NCBI GenBank assembly: GCA_029532625.1
Contig: JARFXM010000009.1
Location: 2,356,001 to 2,420,000, forward strand
Length of the DNA stretch: 64,000 bases
DNA from: Lomentospora prolificans
Lineage: Eukaryota > Ascomycota > Sordariomycetes > Microascales > Microascaceae
Reading direction: 5' to 3'
The notes beneath the pieces are model-generated. The model saw nothing but the letters and a program-made list of their open reading frames with translations, had not been told where the DNA came from and did not search any database. This document shows positions 11,482-23,721 of the stretch, in pieces. Positions within the stretch are counted from its first letter, which is position 1, and each line of letters begins with the position of its first letter. The position numbers and the translations under genes were made by a program.

Positions 11482-14400
11482 ATGGTTTCAGATGATGCCA
11501 CTTCTAGTGCGAGCCAGCTCCAGCTTCGCCTAGCTTCAGCAACCGCGACGCCCATCGCAGAGCTCGGTCCGCACCTGGCCGACATAGCCACGCGCTCCGT
11601 ACGCGGCGTTATTACCGTTGTTTGGCCTTACAGCATCATCAAAAAATCAGTCGGCTTCCAGCTTGCGGAATCGGATTTTCGACTACGGCGACAGAGAGGC
11701 CAGGTCCGAGTGAATTTTGATGGCGCATGCGCAAAGGCGATTGCTGACGCTGGATTGGGCGGTGGTGATGAAATTCTCCTTGGCCTTGATGGAGCCGAGT
11801 GGGTGGAAAACGATGCGCCAGGAAGGATACCTGGTACCACCCTAGAATGGCAAATTAAGTTCTCTTCCAGAGCGCTGCTACAGGTATGGTTTCCGAACGG
11901 CTTACCTATTGGGCTAAACCTAAGTTTAAACTCCAGGTAAAAAAAGAGCAAGCGGATGAACCCGTCGTTGTCAATGTCGATTCGACTGTCGAGCCGTCCA
12001 ACCAACAATTGTCGCCGTCGCCTGCGCCAGTAATTGAAGAGCTACCCGATACACCCGTACGCGACGAAACTCCCCAGCCGCCGCTGCCAGGAAAGCGGAG
12101 ATTCGACCTAGACTTAGAGGGGGACGAATTCGCATCACCTGCGTTTATTAAGCGCGCTCGAGTGTCGTACGGATCTCTATTTGAGGGTGGGCTCGATATT
12201 TTCGACGAGGACAAAGCCGCGCGCAAGGCTCGTAGGAAGTCCGGGTTCGCAAGACACAGCAATGTATGGAGATATACGAGTGTGTCTAGGAGTCCGTCAC
12301 CGGATCCGTCATCCGAGCCTGAACAGGAGCCTGAACCTGAGTCGGATTTGAAGCCGGAATCGAAGCCTGTCTCTGAAGAGGTAACCCGGGATGCGCATCA
12401 CGAGGAACCTAGGAGTACGACACCTACGCCTTCGAAGCCCCCAATGACGGATGAAGGGGTCCAAACTTCACCGATGGAGACTGCGCCTTCTCCCTTAATT
12501 CCGACGAAATCGGTCCGGATCTCATACGAAAGCCACATATCAGTGGGTGCCGTATCGGAGGCTGCGAAAAGCACGACAGTGACCAACATCCCCGATCATC
12601 CTGCCATGATACACGAGCATCCAGCGCCTATCGGAATGGAGCAAGTTCCTGACGATCATCCACCAAACTTACTCGAGCAGCCTCCTGTCAGGAATCCGTT
12701 CGTCCTCGCGAGCGACGATGTTCCCATTACCCACGATGGTCTCCCTCCGAGAAATGGCGATGCTGGCGAGGAGCACCACGAAAAAGGGATCCCCCTTTCT
12801 TCGCCGAGCGTTGCTGAACACACTATACCTTGGAGCCAGCCTCTGGAATACCCATCTTTGCCTCCCAACCATGGGCTGGAAGCTCCCTCATTTGCGCCTC
12901 ACCCTCCCGTACATTATCCCGACCTATCTTACTCGCTACCTCCTGCAATCGATCCGCGACTTGCTGCTGAGCATGACCTCTCACCACCACACGAGCCAAG
13001 CCCCAATCAAGAGCCTCACGTTACTGAATCCCACCGCCAGGCTGAGCCATACATGATCTCATCGGATGCTCCATCTGCTGATGACAATGCGGCGCGCGCA
13101 CATGATGCTCCCGGGCCGCTTGATAATCAAGCCATAGATGAACCGCCGACGAGTTTTGAGCAAAACATCAGGACTCTAGTGCGCGATCCGGAACAGCAGG
13201 AGGGACCGCAGGAAAATGTAGAGGACATAAAAGTCGAAGAAAACATTCCACCTATTGCCGGTTACGACGACCCCAACGTAGAAATTGAAGAGAGCGAGTC
13301 TGAGATAGAGGCGGAAAAAGCAGACGAAGGAGGTGATTATGATACCCGGAATTACGCCGACGTCCAGGATGACGAGGAAGGCAATGATGATGAAGACATG
13401 GAAGAGGAAGAGGACCCTGAGGATCCCGAGGCTCAGACGTACGATGAGGACGAAGAAAATTACGAAGAGGAGGAGGCAGAGGCAGAGGCAGAGGCAGATG
13501 AGGATCTTGATGCCGAGGAAATGACGGGCGCGAATGGTGAGTATGAGGTAGAGGAAGGAGAGGGATATGCGGAGGGAGGTTATGACGAAGAAGAGTACAG
13601 CGAGGAAGATGAAGAAGATAATGGAGAGGGCGAAGAGGAGGAAGAAGCAGAAGAAGAAGAAGAGGAGGAGGAGGAGGAGGAGGAGGAAGAGGAAGAGGAA
13701 CACGAAACAGCACCCGCCAGAAGACCGCCACCTCGATCGTCCGCCCCAGTTTTCATTGACTTGATATCCGATTCTGAGGATGAAGAAGAGACAGCCAAAC
13801 CGGTGGCTGAAGAGCAGGAAGAGGACGAAGACGAGGAACAAGGTGAATATGAGGACGAGGAGGAGCTAGGACAGGAAGCAGAGGAACCCGAGGACGAGGA
13901 AATAGACGAAGAGGACGAGAATGAGGCTGAGGTGGAAGAAGAGCTAGAAGAGGCGGAAGTTGACGTTGAGCAAGGTGAAGATAGCATAGTGGATGAGGAG
14001 GCAGAGCAAGGAGATGAATACCAAGAGGAGGAAGAGTACACAGAGGAGGACCGGGGTGAAGCCATTCATACCAGTCCGCCAAAGAGTTCATCCCCTGTGC
14101 CTGTGTCGTCACCACGTGTGTCGGATGCGCGAGACGAAGGCGAGGAGCTTGCTGAACCAGAATCGCCCTTGCCCAAACCAGTCGAGCCGTTGCCATCAAG
14201 CCCCCCCGCCCAACCTACCGAATCCGATGCTCCCCCTTCGCAATCCCCCCGGAAAACCCCCGCCGTGTCGGACATGATCGAAGTTGCTGAGGTTGAAGAG
14301 CCCGCTGATTCCCCTGCCTCGGTCGCTGAACAGCCGTTCGCCATTATGGTGGAGGAACCGGAGACTGGGCTTAAGCCCACAACGCAAGATCAGGTGGATG

Positions 14401-16061
14401 GGGATGAAATTATGGTGGACGCACCAACCGAGCCCTCGCTAGAGATCTCAGAGGCTGAGGAGTTAAGCCAAGATGAAAGGGAAACTGCGGACGAAATCAT
14501 GGCTGAAGCATCTGAGGCCGAAATCCCCCCCGAGGACCAAATAGACCTGATAAAAACTCCGCATCGTCCAGAGGATGAAGACGAGATCATGGATGAGCCG
14601 GCCCTAGCAGGATCGGCAGAAGAGCAGCTGCAAGCCGAGCTAGAAAAGCAGTATCAGGCGGAGGTCTCGTTCATGGAGACCCAAAACACAGAAGCCGATG
14701 AAGACGAGATTGATCAGATAGTTCTGGATCCAACACAACCTATTGCCATCGATTTCGCCGTGCCTGCAAAGGCGCGTGGCGAGCGATCAAATGTGCTGCC
14801 TGTGTCTCCTTCGTTGACGCAGCATCACACGGACACGCTTGCAGCGCGGCAAACCGATCCGTTTGCGGAAGCCGCCGCCGTCAACGCCCAAGTACCCAAA
14901 CTCGTACTGCCAACCCCGGACCCTTCCCAGGCGCGACCTAGTTCCCAACCCAGCTCGCAACTTTCCAAGGATAGCAACGACGCCGAAGCAAACGGCGCAC
15001 CACCCGAACCTGCGCCCGCGGAGAACCAGACTGGGATAGTGGCGACGGATGAAGCTGGAGAGGAGGAAGCTTCCGCCCAAAGACCGGTCTCACCCGAAGC
15101 GCAGCCGGCCGTGGCCGCGAGCATCGAGGTCCCTGAGACGGCGCAAGAGGCTCCCCAAACTCCACCTCGCGTGACAGACGGCTTCGCCATCACGGTCAAG
15201 TCTCTGCGAAGCCGAGGCCACCGACGCAACCAGTCAACAGAAAAGACCGAAGCCCCAACGCAAGATCCCAGCACGCAGCTCGCGAGAGCATCGCTCGCGT
15301 CCCGACGATCAATCCTCTCCGAGGCGGCAAGCCCACCGCAAGCTTCCAAGACGACCCGCTCGAGAACCCGGAGCATCCAGAGGAGCACCAGCCCCGAGCC
15401 CACGGCCGCCGCGGCCGCCACGGTCTCGCAGTCCCCGCTAGCCACGCAATCCCAGCACTCGGAGCCGCCCGCGGAGGAGGAGAAGAGCACGATGACGACG
15501 CTCAAGCTGCAGCTCAACAAGGCCCTCCGCCTCAACCTCCTCGACCTGACGGCCCTCAAGAGCCTCCGCCAGCACGCCAACCGAACCGTCGACGTCCTCG
15601 GCGTGGCGACGACGCGGCCGCCTCCCGCGCAGCGGCCCAAGCACGGGCCCCGCGACTACCTCCTCGCGTTCAACGTGACGGACCAGACGGCGGGGCCGGG
15701 CCACGTGGTGGCGGTGCAGATCTTCCGGCCGCACATCGAGTCGCTGCCCGTGGTCCGCGAGGGCGATGTGGTGTTGCTGCGGCAGTTTAGCGTCGCCGCG
15801 ATGCGCGGGCGGGATTTCGGGCTCAGGAGCTGCGAGTCCTCGAGCTGGGCCGTGTTTGAGAAGGACCGCGAGGACGGACTGCCGCAGATCAAGGGACCGC
15901 CGGTGGAGGTTGGCGGCGGGGGAGGCGGCGCAGGCGGGGTTGTTGCTGAAGTGGTTTGCAGCTCTGGGGGGGAGGGCGAGGGAGAAGCTTGCGGCAGCGA
16001 ATTCGAAGATGGAGGAGGCGGCAGCGGCAGCGTCGTCGCAGGGGGGTCACAGGGGCCTTGA
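11482..16061 (+). CDS. telomere-binding protein of the Pot1/Cdc13 OB-fold class, long acidic linker
   Basis: Exon 1 is 11482-11883. A 53-base intron (GTATGG...CTAAAC...CCAG, 11884-11936) is followed by exon 2, 11937-16061, giving 1508 residues as read. An N-terminal beta-rich domain (about residues 35-134) contains VVWPYS, FRLRRQRGQVRV and GGGDEILLGLDG, which recur in fungal telomere-binding proteins with OB-folds. A disordered Pro/Ser-rich stretch and an extremely acidic, nearly pure Glu/Asp region (about 580-830) follow. The C-terminal 1315-1460 region (KLQLNKALRLNLLDL, RDYLLAFNVTDQT, VVAVQIFRPH, GDVVLLRQFSV) matches the Telo_bind/Pot1-Cdc13 single-strand DNA-binding OB-fold. A nuclear role in telomere end protection is inferred from the family. 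The last roughly 50 residues as read are Gly-rich nonsense; a helical, more protein-like tail lies in the next frame (see the finding on 15900-16074). The start ATG at 11482 has a good context (gccATGg). Confidence 0.85.
13480..13760 (+). repeat. GAG/GAA-rich purine tract encoding poly-Glu
   Basis: The plus strand is almost entirely GAG, GAA and GAC codons, with an unbroken poly-Glu stretch near 13630-13700. It lies in the acidic linker of the telomere-binding protein and produces long spurious open frames on both strands. Confidence 0.85.
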
Positions 16062-16440
16062 TGGGGAGGGGTAAAGGGTATGGCGTGGGTATGGTTGGGA
16101 TACGGTACGGTCGAGGTGGTTTGTTTTGTATCATAATTAGAGAATACCCTTATGGAAGACCACGTAATCGCGACGCTGGTTGAAGCTATCAATATCATTA
16201 GAGGTGCATATCAGTGCGCCCTTGCATTTGACTCTAGGCTTATCTTATCTCCAAGTCTTTCGGTGGGTTTATCGATGTCTCTACAGCCTTCAGAACATCT
16301 CATCCGGAGACCTGGTACGGAAGTAGCTAGAAGCCTAGACCACACAGCCAAGTGGCTCTGGGTTCAGTGGATACGAAGGGACGTTTGTATAATTCAATCA
16401 TAGGATTTCGACAACGACGGTGTTGCCATCCGCCCTTCAT

Positions 16441-17424
16441 CTACACCTCCTCTTCCTTCTTACACCGCAGCTGGAAAAACCGAGAGGTATCTCCCATGGG
16501 CACCCGGAAAGGGAGAACGTCCTGGCACATGTAGTGCGCAACACAGTAGTATCCGATGAGGCCGGCGATGAAACCAAAGACACCGGCGGCCTTCATCAGG
16601 GCCTTGCCGGTGTCCGGGTTCCCGTCCGCGGTGGCAAAATACGAGGATGCGTCGAGGACTAAACAGAGTTCGATGGATAGGAAGAGGGCGACGTAGACGA
16701 GGTTACTGACACGGCAAGTTAGCATGCGAGAGGATTTAGATGGAGAAACCGGGTGGTTCTTACAATGCTGCCGAGGCGACGAGGAAGAAGAGGTTAAATA
16801 CGCCCCAAACTAGACAGTAGTGTTAGTTTCGTAGACATGCGGTAGAGAGAAGATGCCAGCGATGGGGATTCTTACTCAGGATGAAGAAGCCCACGGCGTT
16901 GTAGTACTCGCTCGTCAGCCCGCCGTATGCCTCAACTATTCCCAAGCCGGGAATCAAGGTAGCGCCGTAGCCGCCGTAGAACAACGCTAGCAAAGGCGTA
17001 TTAGCAAAGCCGCAGCGCAAAGGGGGAAAGAAATATATATATATATATAGAAACCGTAGCTCACCAAACGCGCTCAGCACTGTATACGAGAAAGTATTTC
17101 CCTTGACCATCTCCCACTGCGCGGAGGTCAGCAGCGCGACGCAGGCCACAAAGCAGAGGTCGCCGACGAAGACGGTCTGCGTGGTCACGCCGCGGAACCC
17201 CATCATGGCCAAGGAGACGGACAGCAGCGACGTGGCGAACCCGCCCATGGCGAGAGGGGCCTTTTTGGAGACGGGAACCGGCCGTTAGAGGAGAAGTCCA
17301 AGACATCGCCAAGTCCGGCGGGCGGTGCCAAGGTGGCTAGGCTTAGACTTACAGGGTTGCCGTATCTGTCAGCCGGGACGGTATAGGTCGTGCTGACGGG
17401 GGATAAAGGCCTGCTTTTGCCCAT
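16441..17424 (-). CDS. Gpr1/Fun34/YaaH-family acetate permease
   Basis: Five minus-strand exons: 17424-17353, 17260-17065, 16986-16876, 16809-16764 and 16705-16441. Donors are GTAAGT, GTGAGC, GTAAGA and GTAAGA, and the joined frame gives 229 residues. The diagnostic motif is NPAPLAMGG at the end of the N-terminal tail (residues 23-31), corresponding to the conserved NPAPLGL of the family, and it is created by splicing exon 1 to exon 2. Six hydrophobic segments follow, including ALFYGGYGATLIPG and the C-terminal AAGVFGFIAGLIGYY. Members such as yeast Ady2 and Aspergillus AcpA carry acetate with protons across the plasma membrane. The N-terminal tail is short for the family. Intron 2 contains an AT microsatellite. 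The gene is convergent with the telomere-protein gene, 380 bases away. Confidence 0.88.
17033..17049. repeat. (AT)n microsatellite in permease intron 2
   Basis: About eight AT dinucleotides lie inside the second intron of the acetate permease gene, close to its donor site. Confidence 0.85.
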
Positions 17425-19668
17425 CTTGGTACTTGGAGAAGGATGGTGTTGGTGTAAGCGGTCGTTCGGATCAATTGGATCAATACGGGTACGATGAAGG
17501 GGCTGTTTAAACTAGCATCGTCCTATTCACTGTCTTTGGAAAATATCTAGGACTACCAGCAGCGGCGCATATGCGCTTCTTATTTCTACATCAGACCGTC
17601 GATAAGGACTTAGGCTGACTCAGTAACAGTTGCGGGAGAACCCGAGATGAGCGGCTGTGCTCTCCTGTCCTTGTCTTCCAGAAGCATCTCCGGCCTCCGA
17701 AGCCTGTGCTGCGTCGACTACCGTGCAAACGGGCTTCTCGGCCTCCGGAGCTCTCTAAACGTGCCTGATAGGGCGGGTTACGTTCCTGACGCTTTTGTTT
17801 TGCGTAGGGGGCCCGGGAAGATTGCTAAGAGAGGCGAGAGTTGGTGGTTTGTTGGGCTTGTGGGTGCGTGTATCGATCGGGATGGTATTCCGAGGGTTTG
17901 AAGTGTTGGTCATGGAAATGAGTAAATCGGCTAATGCATTGATCCATGGGGTGAATCAATAGATCTCCCGGATCAAGTGATACAAGTGTCTGTCCATTCT
18001 ACTACCTGCACGCCATGCACACGCACATAACGCGCTTTTGCTCCTTCCACACATTGGCCTTAGTTGCATCCACGCCCGAATTTCCATCAATTTGATTAAC
18101 GATGTTGATGTCAAGGTGGCTCAGTTAGCTCCTGATGCAGATCAAGAAAGCAGCCGATGACTCTTCAACCGTCACATCTCCGATTTCGTCTCCAAATCCG
18201 ATTTGGTAGCACTTGGCCAACGGGGACCCTATCTCATCTCCATCTATCGGTGTCGGTGGGGAACGATGCGCTGAAGTAAGCCGATCAAGGAGATGGATTG
18301 AATGATGGATGGATCAATTAGTCATGATTATTTTACATTTGATTAATTGTCAAAACCTCACCGTTCTCTCACATTTGCACATGAAGATTCTTCTGGAGGC
18401 TTTATCTCGACAGTTCCTTTCCTAGACACTAATCTCATTCTGAAGATGTCAATTTCTTATCCTTTCCATAGCCCAAGGAACCTTGTCTCATCGTCGAGAA
18501 CCCTTTCTTAAATCGCAACCTGCTACCACTCACCATAGGATAAAACTTCCCCCCATTCGTGACCCTGCATCTATCTTCTTCCGCAACACACCTCTGATCG
18601 CCAATGTGCTCGTTGGGCTATCGCAGGGGGCCAGAATGCCCTTCGGAGTCGTCAACGCATCAATACCCTGCTAGCCCTGGCGGACATTACTGCCTTTGGA
18701 CCCTGTTATGTGCGGATCCACGAATCCAGAGGTTGCCTTTCGCGGGGAACATGGTTATGGGCTGGCAACATATTAGTGACTTAGTATACCCCTACGCTAA
18801 CGGAACTCTTCATAGAACTCGGCGGCAACTCTTCATTGGTGATTCTTGACGACTGCAAGAGTATAGACCCGGCTGTTTCCGGGATGCTTGCAGCCGAGTT
18901 CCTTGCAACCGAGTTCCGGAATTGAGCCAGGCATGCCTAACCGTCTATAGGATATTGGTCTCAGTCGTCATCTACAATGAGTTTCTAAATGACTCGCCGA
19001 GGTCAACAAGTTCAAGCTCTGAAGCGGCTTCACTACGAAGACATCAAGGGTTACACGGTGCTGAAGTCAGTGACTCTTAAAAAATCAGCCCGGAGTGATG
19101 AGTAAGAAGACAAGCGGATTAAACGTCGAGCTGTATCTTTCAAGCTCAACCATGTCCCTCCCCATGGCTATCATATCCGAGCATGATCGGCTAATCCACA
19201 GTAGTCACATCGTAAACTCACTGGATGATCGCACCTTGCACGTAGGTGGTCTGCCGTAGCCACCTCTGCGATCGCAATTATACAAGCATAGTGTCGCTAT
19301 ATCAGTCCAAGCCACCATATCGGAGCGTTCCCTTGGCCCCGATTAAACTCGCGATGTCGCCGCACGTTACCGTATTTGTTTCCCCCACTCCAGCTACGTC
19401 CCCATCGGGATCGAACCCGAGAGGTGTCGATCCACGAGACTTAAGTGATCCGACATGTCTAAAATATCCTAGTCTGGGGCTAGATTGAGGTACCGGCATT
19501 AGGGATAACCCAATATTTCACGTCCGGACCACGGGGAGTTCGAGGAGTAATTGGGGAGAGAGCGACGGCATCACAGGGTATCCTCGGCCCGGCACCCCAG
19601 CCTCGGTTAGCTCCAACGGAATTGCAGCGACGTAAACATATAAGACACTCGCTCATCCAACCCGCGCT

Positions 19669-19707
19669 ATATATATAAATGTATATATATATGTGTGTGT
19701 GTATATA
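19669..19707. repeat. AT/GT microsatellite
   Basis: A compound run of TA and TG dinucleotides, with two TA blocks separated by a short spacer and then GTGTGTGT, lies in the gene desert. Confidence 0.85.
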
Positions 19708-21660
19708 GATGCCAGGCAACGCCAAGCTACCAGACCGAAGTTTCCTCTCCAAATCGCCATCACTCTCCTAAGCTCGCCAATCCGAAGATCCGCCGCAACA
19801 AAAGCTAGCCGCCCTCCGCACGACAACTGCCTTCCTTCCGTTATGATTCACACCGGCACGGACCATTACGAGCCATGAGCCCTAGCTCTAGAGTATACTA
19901 GAGGGAGCAACACAACATGTCCTTCCGAAGGGTCCAACTGAGTTTCCCAGGTCGTACATACACAAAAGAGCTATGCGGCAGCACAATGGAGGGGTTTACA
20001 ATTCAACCATGTTTGGAATTATCCGTAGAACAATCCCGGGCCGATATCATAGGCCATGATACACATGGGCGGGCCTGTCCTAGGTGGACGCCAAGCCATG
20101 CGCCGGCATTCTAGTCAACAGCACAAAATCACCGACACATATGACGAATGGGTCTGCTCCAGGTCCTTGTGAATTGCCAACAGAGAACACGCCCCTCGAT
20201 GAGAGCTGACTACTAAATCCGCGGGCTACTCCGACCGAACCGGCTCCAGGTCGCTCTAACGTGAGGGCCTACTTCCCGGTAGCCCATCGGGATCCAGGCA
20301 AGGCCTTTCCGGAAGCTGAGAGCTGTAGGAGGAGTAGAAGATCAAACCCTTTGGAAAGGTCCCCACTCGACTACCCAGGCATTTCCCTCTCCGTAGGCCG
20401 GGACCAGGATCTCAGTATTTACTTGTAGCTGACCGCTACAGCATACATTGTCCGAGACTCTAATCACAAGCGTGACAGGAGTATGGCGTGAAATCAATAC
20501 GTTTGTGCGCCCTGCGTGTTTTGGTGCATTGGAACCCACCTAATTCAACGACGCAAGGGAGACATGAATGGTCTACGCAGCAAACCTCACCGGCGAGGCC
20601 ATCTTTCTGGCTATCCGATATCGGGGTCCAGGATTCAAGGCAATGCGTGCTCCCACTTTCGCAAGAGGAATTCGGAGGAGCCCGCACACCAGCACTTCCT
20701 CAAGAGCGCTATAGACATCGCTATGTAGTGTTCAGAGCTCAAATCCCTAGGTGATACGCTGCCGTCTTCGCGGAGATGAATGAGAACAACGGATCTGAGT
20801 GGAGGTCGAGGGTTATTGTATTGTCGTCTCGGGCGTCAGTCCAACCGCACGCACAACTACGGGGCTAAGACCACAAGGGTAGGCAGGTCAATGGCAGAAC
20901 GTGATGGCCTCTAGAGGTTTCTCGACAAACAAGATGACATGTTTCGCGCTTATACTTGGACGAGAGGATGCTGCTGCAAAACGATGTACTAGATAGACCC
21001 TACTGTAAAAGCTTGTATATACCCCGTTCTTAAGGGTACAAATCACCTGCTGGAACTATGCGCGATGGTCGCCGTCCTGTCCCTCTTCTACTATCTAGAA
21101 TATGCGACGGAGCAAGTAGGCGCGTCCGAGTGTAGCGGCTCGTGAGAAAGAGATAACATGACGAAGAGAGGGGGGCCACATGGTGGAAAAGGAGGCCGCA
21201 TACATCCTTCTATGAAAGGAAGCATGCTTCCAAACAAAACGCCCGAAGCTAATCGCCAGCCTCTTTGCAACAAAAATCAAAAGCCTCAAACCGGTGAGAC
21301 CACATAGCAGCGCTCAGCGACGGCATTGGGGCGGATACGTTCTCTCGCCACTTGTAATACTCCCCGACAATTGCGAAATGGCGAATAAGAGGACGATGCA
21401 GGCAATCACGCTGCATCTAGGCAACGCCAAAATTCCTCTTCTCATGCCGTTGGTGATATAAAATTCCACCGCACATCATGCTTCTATCCAGATATTATGT
21501 CTCACCGCGGATGACATTTGATGTATTCTATCGAATCCTGCCCCATTGGCCTGTGACGAAATAACCTCTCGACTAGCCTGGTGCGACTTCCCTATGGGGA
21601 GTTGGGGGCAGTCGAGGACCTGCAAGCTTCGTACGAATCGTACATTTTGAATTTTCAAAA

Positions 21661-21716
21661 CACCCCCCGTGCCCACCGTTCCCCCCCGTTCCCCCCGGGG
21701 CCCCATCGCCCCTCCT
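21661..21716 (-). repeat. C-rich tract (G-runs on minus strand)
   Basis: Several runs of three to seven C residues separated by short loops on the plus strand. The complementary strand satisfies the simple pattern for an intramolecular G-quadruplex. No gene start is nearby, so a regulatory role is not indicated. Confidence 0.5.
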
Positions 21717-21862
21717 GATCGTCCCTATCCGGCCGGACAGGTCGGGGGAAAAGGTACGTACCATACCAACCTTTTCAAGCGGGAAAAGCACCCCGCTGTC
21801 TGACTAAGGAGGAAGCTATGACAAAGCCCGCCTGATGTTTTGTTCAGTACGTATTGATACTA

Positions 21863-21887
21863 CTTCGTACTTGCACCAAGTACGAAG
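21863..21887. repeat. 11-bp perfect inverted repeat, 3-nt loop
   Basis: CTTCGTACTTG, then CAC, then CAAGTACGAAG. The two arms are exact reverse complements. The same GTACGAAG/CTTCGTAC core recurs at about 365-378 and 63045-63056. Confidence 0.9.
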
Positions 21888-23705
21888 GTACCACATCCCG
21901 AGTTCTCTCCATCATGACTCTGGGTTTCTTGGGTGCTTGGATGGAGGGTGTGGGGCGGGGGCCAAACATGCTCAGTTATAAGCCAATATTGGCACTAAAA
22001 AAAAGTCAATCGACGCTCGTTAAAAAGGCCAAAGTCCAGTTCGGGACCCGGCCGAGGCTCGGTCGCCGACCGGAGCCGTTGCCTAAGGCCGAGCCCTTTT
22101 TGCACAATCTGTTGCCATCTGCTGATGGATGCATTTCTTTTGAGATCCTGGTCGCTTTTGAGCCTGTGCTCTTGGTCATTTCTTATGACACCTCAGTTTT
22201 GAGGGTGTGGGTTCATCCACCCTCAAGGTGGGCTATTCTTTTTTTTTATTTTTATTACCGTGTTCGATGCATTCATTGTTAACTGGGAGGGGAGGGGTCA
22301 TAGGTGGTTTATGGGGAGGCAGTTTGACGGGTTTTTTTTTCTCCCCCCCTTCGATCCCCTTTTTTGGTTATCTACCAATTTTCTTCGTATCTTTCCACGT
22401 TTTCGTGGTCTGTGTATTTGTGCACTGGTGCTTTTAGTGGGACTCATGGCCCCCTGTCTATGAGGGGTCGTTCCCCAACAACTTTCTCCAACAGATGAGG
22501 AGGGATGGATGGAGGAGGTGGGATAGGCGAAGGAAAAAACAATTCAAGAAAAAACCTGGGGTTTGGAGGGGAAGATCCCCAAATTTTGTGCTGCCGTGCC
22601 CCGATCCCGTAGCCCGGGAGGCGGGAGGTGTCTCGGTGTTCAGGAGGGGGGGTGGACCGTGGAGTGGCACAGAATTCGGCGAGTGGAGGAGTAGGATTTC
22701 ATTGGGAAGGAAAGGAGGGGAAAGTGAGCGAACAATGAAGGAGGGCGTAATGCCATTACCCTTTTGTGCTTGGCCTCTTGGCCAGCCCCGCCCCCTTCCC
22801 GGAGCAAAGGGCGATCTCACCGGGTGGAGACGGCCTCGGCGACATGGTTCTGTCACATAAACAAGTTCCCTCGGCAAATCCGAATCGGGAGAATGGACGA
22901 CGTCCTCTTCGTGTATGTTGTTGGATGGCGCTGGAAAATGAAAAAATTCCCCCCTTGTCTTATTGACCTCGTGACGGAAAAAAAAGATAAGTTATTTCAG
23001 ACTGTCTCCAGGACTTGAACATTCAGTAAGATGCACGTTGCCCATTGCCGAAGAATTGAGAGGCAACCTGAAGACATGAGATAATACACCATCCGTTTAC
23101 CGCGTCTAGCACCCGGCAATCCTGGTTGAGTTTGGGCCATCAAGTTGACCTAGGGCTGAGAGCTTTGGGTTGTTGGTGTTTCGTATTATTAGCATTAGCC
23201 AGCCCTCCTTGACTTGTGATATCGGCGGGTAGTTGGGTGATGTGCAGCGAGACGCGTCGGCAGGTCTCGGGTTACACGTTTCTCTCACCCTCCTTGAGGC
23301 TATCGTGAAGGATCGCTTCCTACCGAAGATGCTGCGAAGGACCGGAACATTTGACCATCCCATTCGAGTCGAAGAGAGGTCTTGGGGTTTGGTCCCGTTG
23401 GGGAGAAAGGCCCCGAAAATTACCGATCCCTGTCACAGGCTCCTTCATAGTGTTTGTCTAGCGTATTGTGAATCAAGTCCTGGAGTCGTAGTTGACGGAT
23501 GAGTCGTAGTGTCGTAAAGTGGAGTGTGCTTCAACCACGACTTGTGGAAGTTAGCAGAGGTGTCGAGGCGTTTGCGCGCAGTTTTAGAGGTCAGGTGTAG
23601 GTGTGAACGGAACCGTTCCTCCGACCACACCCCCTTGTTCGACGGCCTTGCTACACCTCACGAGGCGTCATTAAATCCTCGCGGCTAGGAAATTGAGACG
23701 AGTTG

Positions 23706-23721
23706 TTTACTACGTAGTAAA
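23706..23721. repeat. 16-bp perfect palindrome
   Basis: TTTACTACGTAGTAAA is its own reverse complement. It lies in the gene desert and shares the TACGTA core with the palindrome at 51581-51596. Confidence 0.9.

Noticed and set aside
13176..14199. Long minus-strand frames opposite the acidic linker of the telomere protein
   Set aside because: They are Leu/Pro/Ser-rich mirror images of GAG/GAA repeats, not genes.
19395..19450. tRNA-like T-arm (CGGGTTCGATCCCG on the minus strand)
   Set aside because: The T-loop would have 6 rather than 7 bases, and no acceptor stem or anticodon stem could be paired around it. At most it is a tRNA relic.
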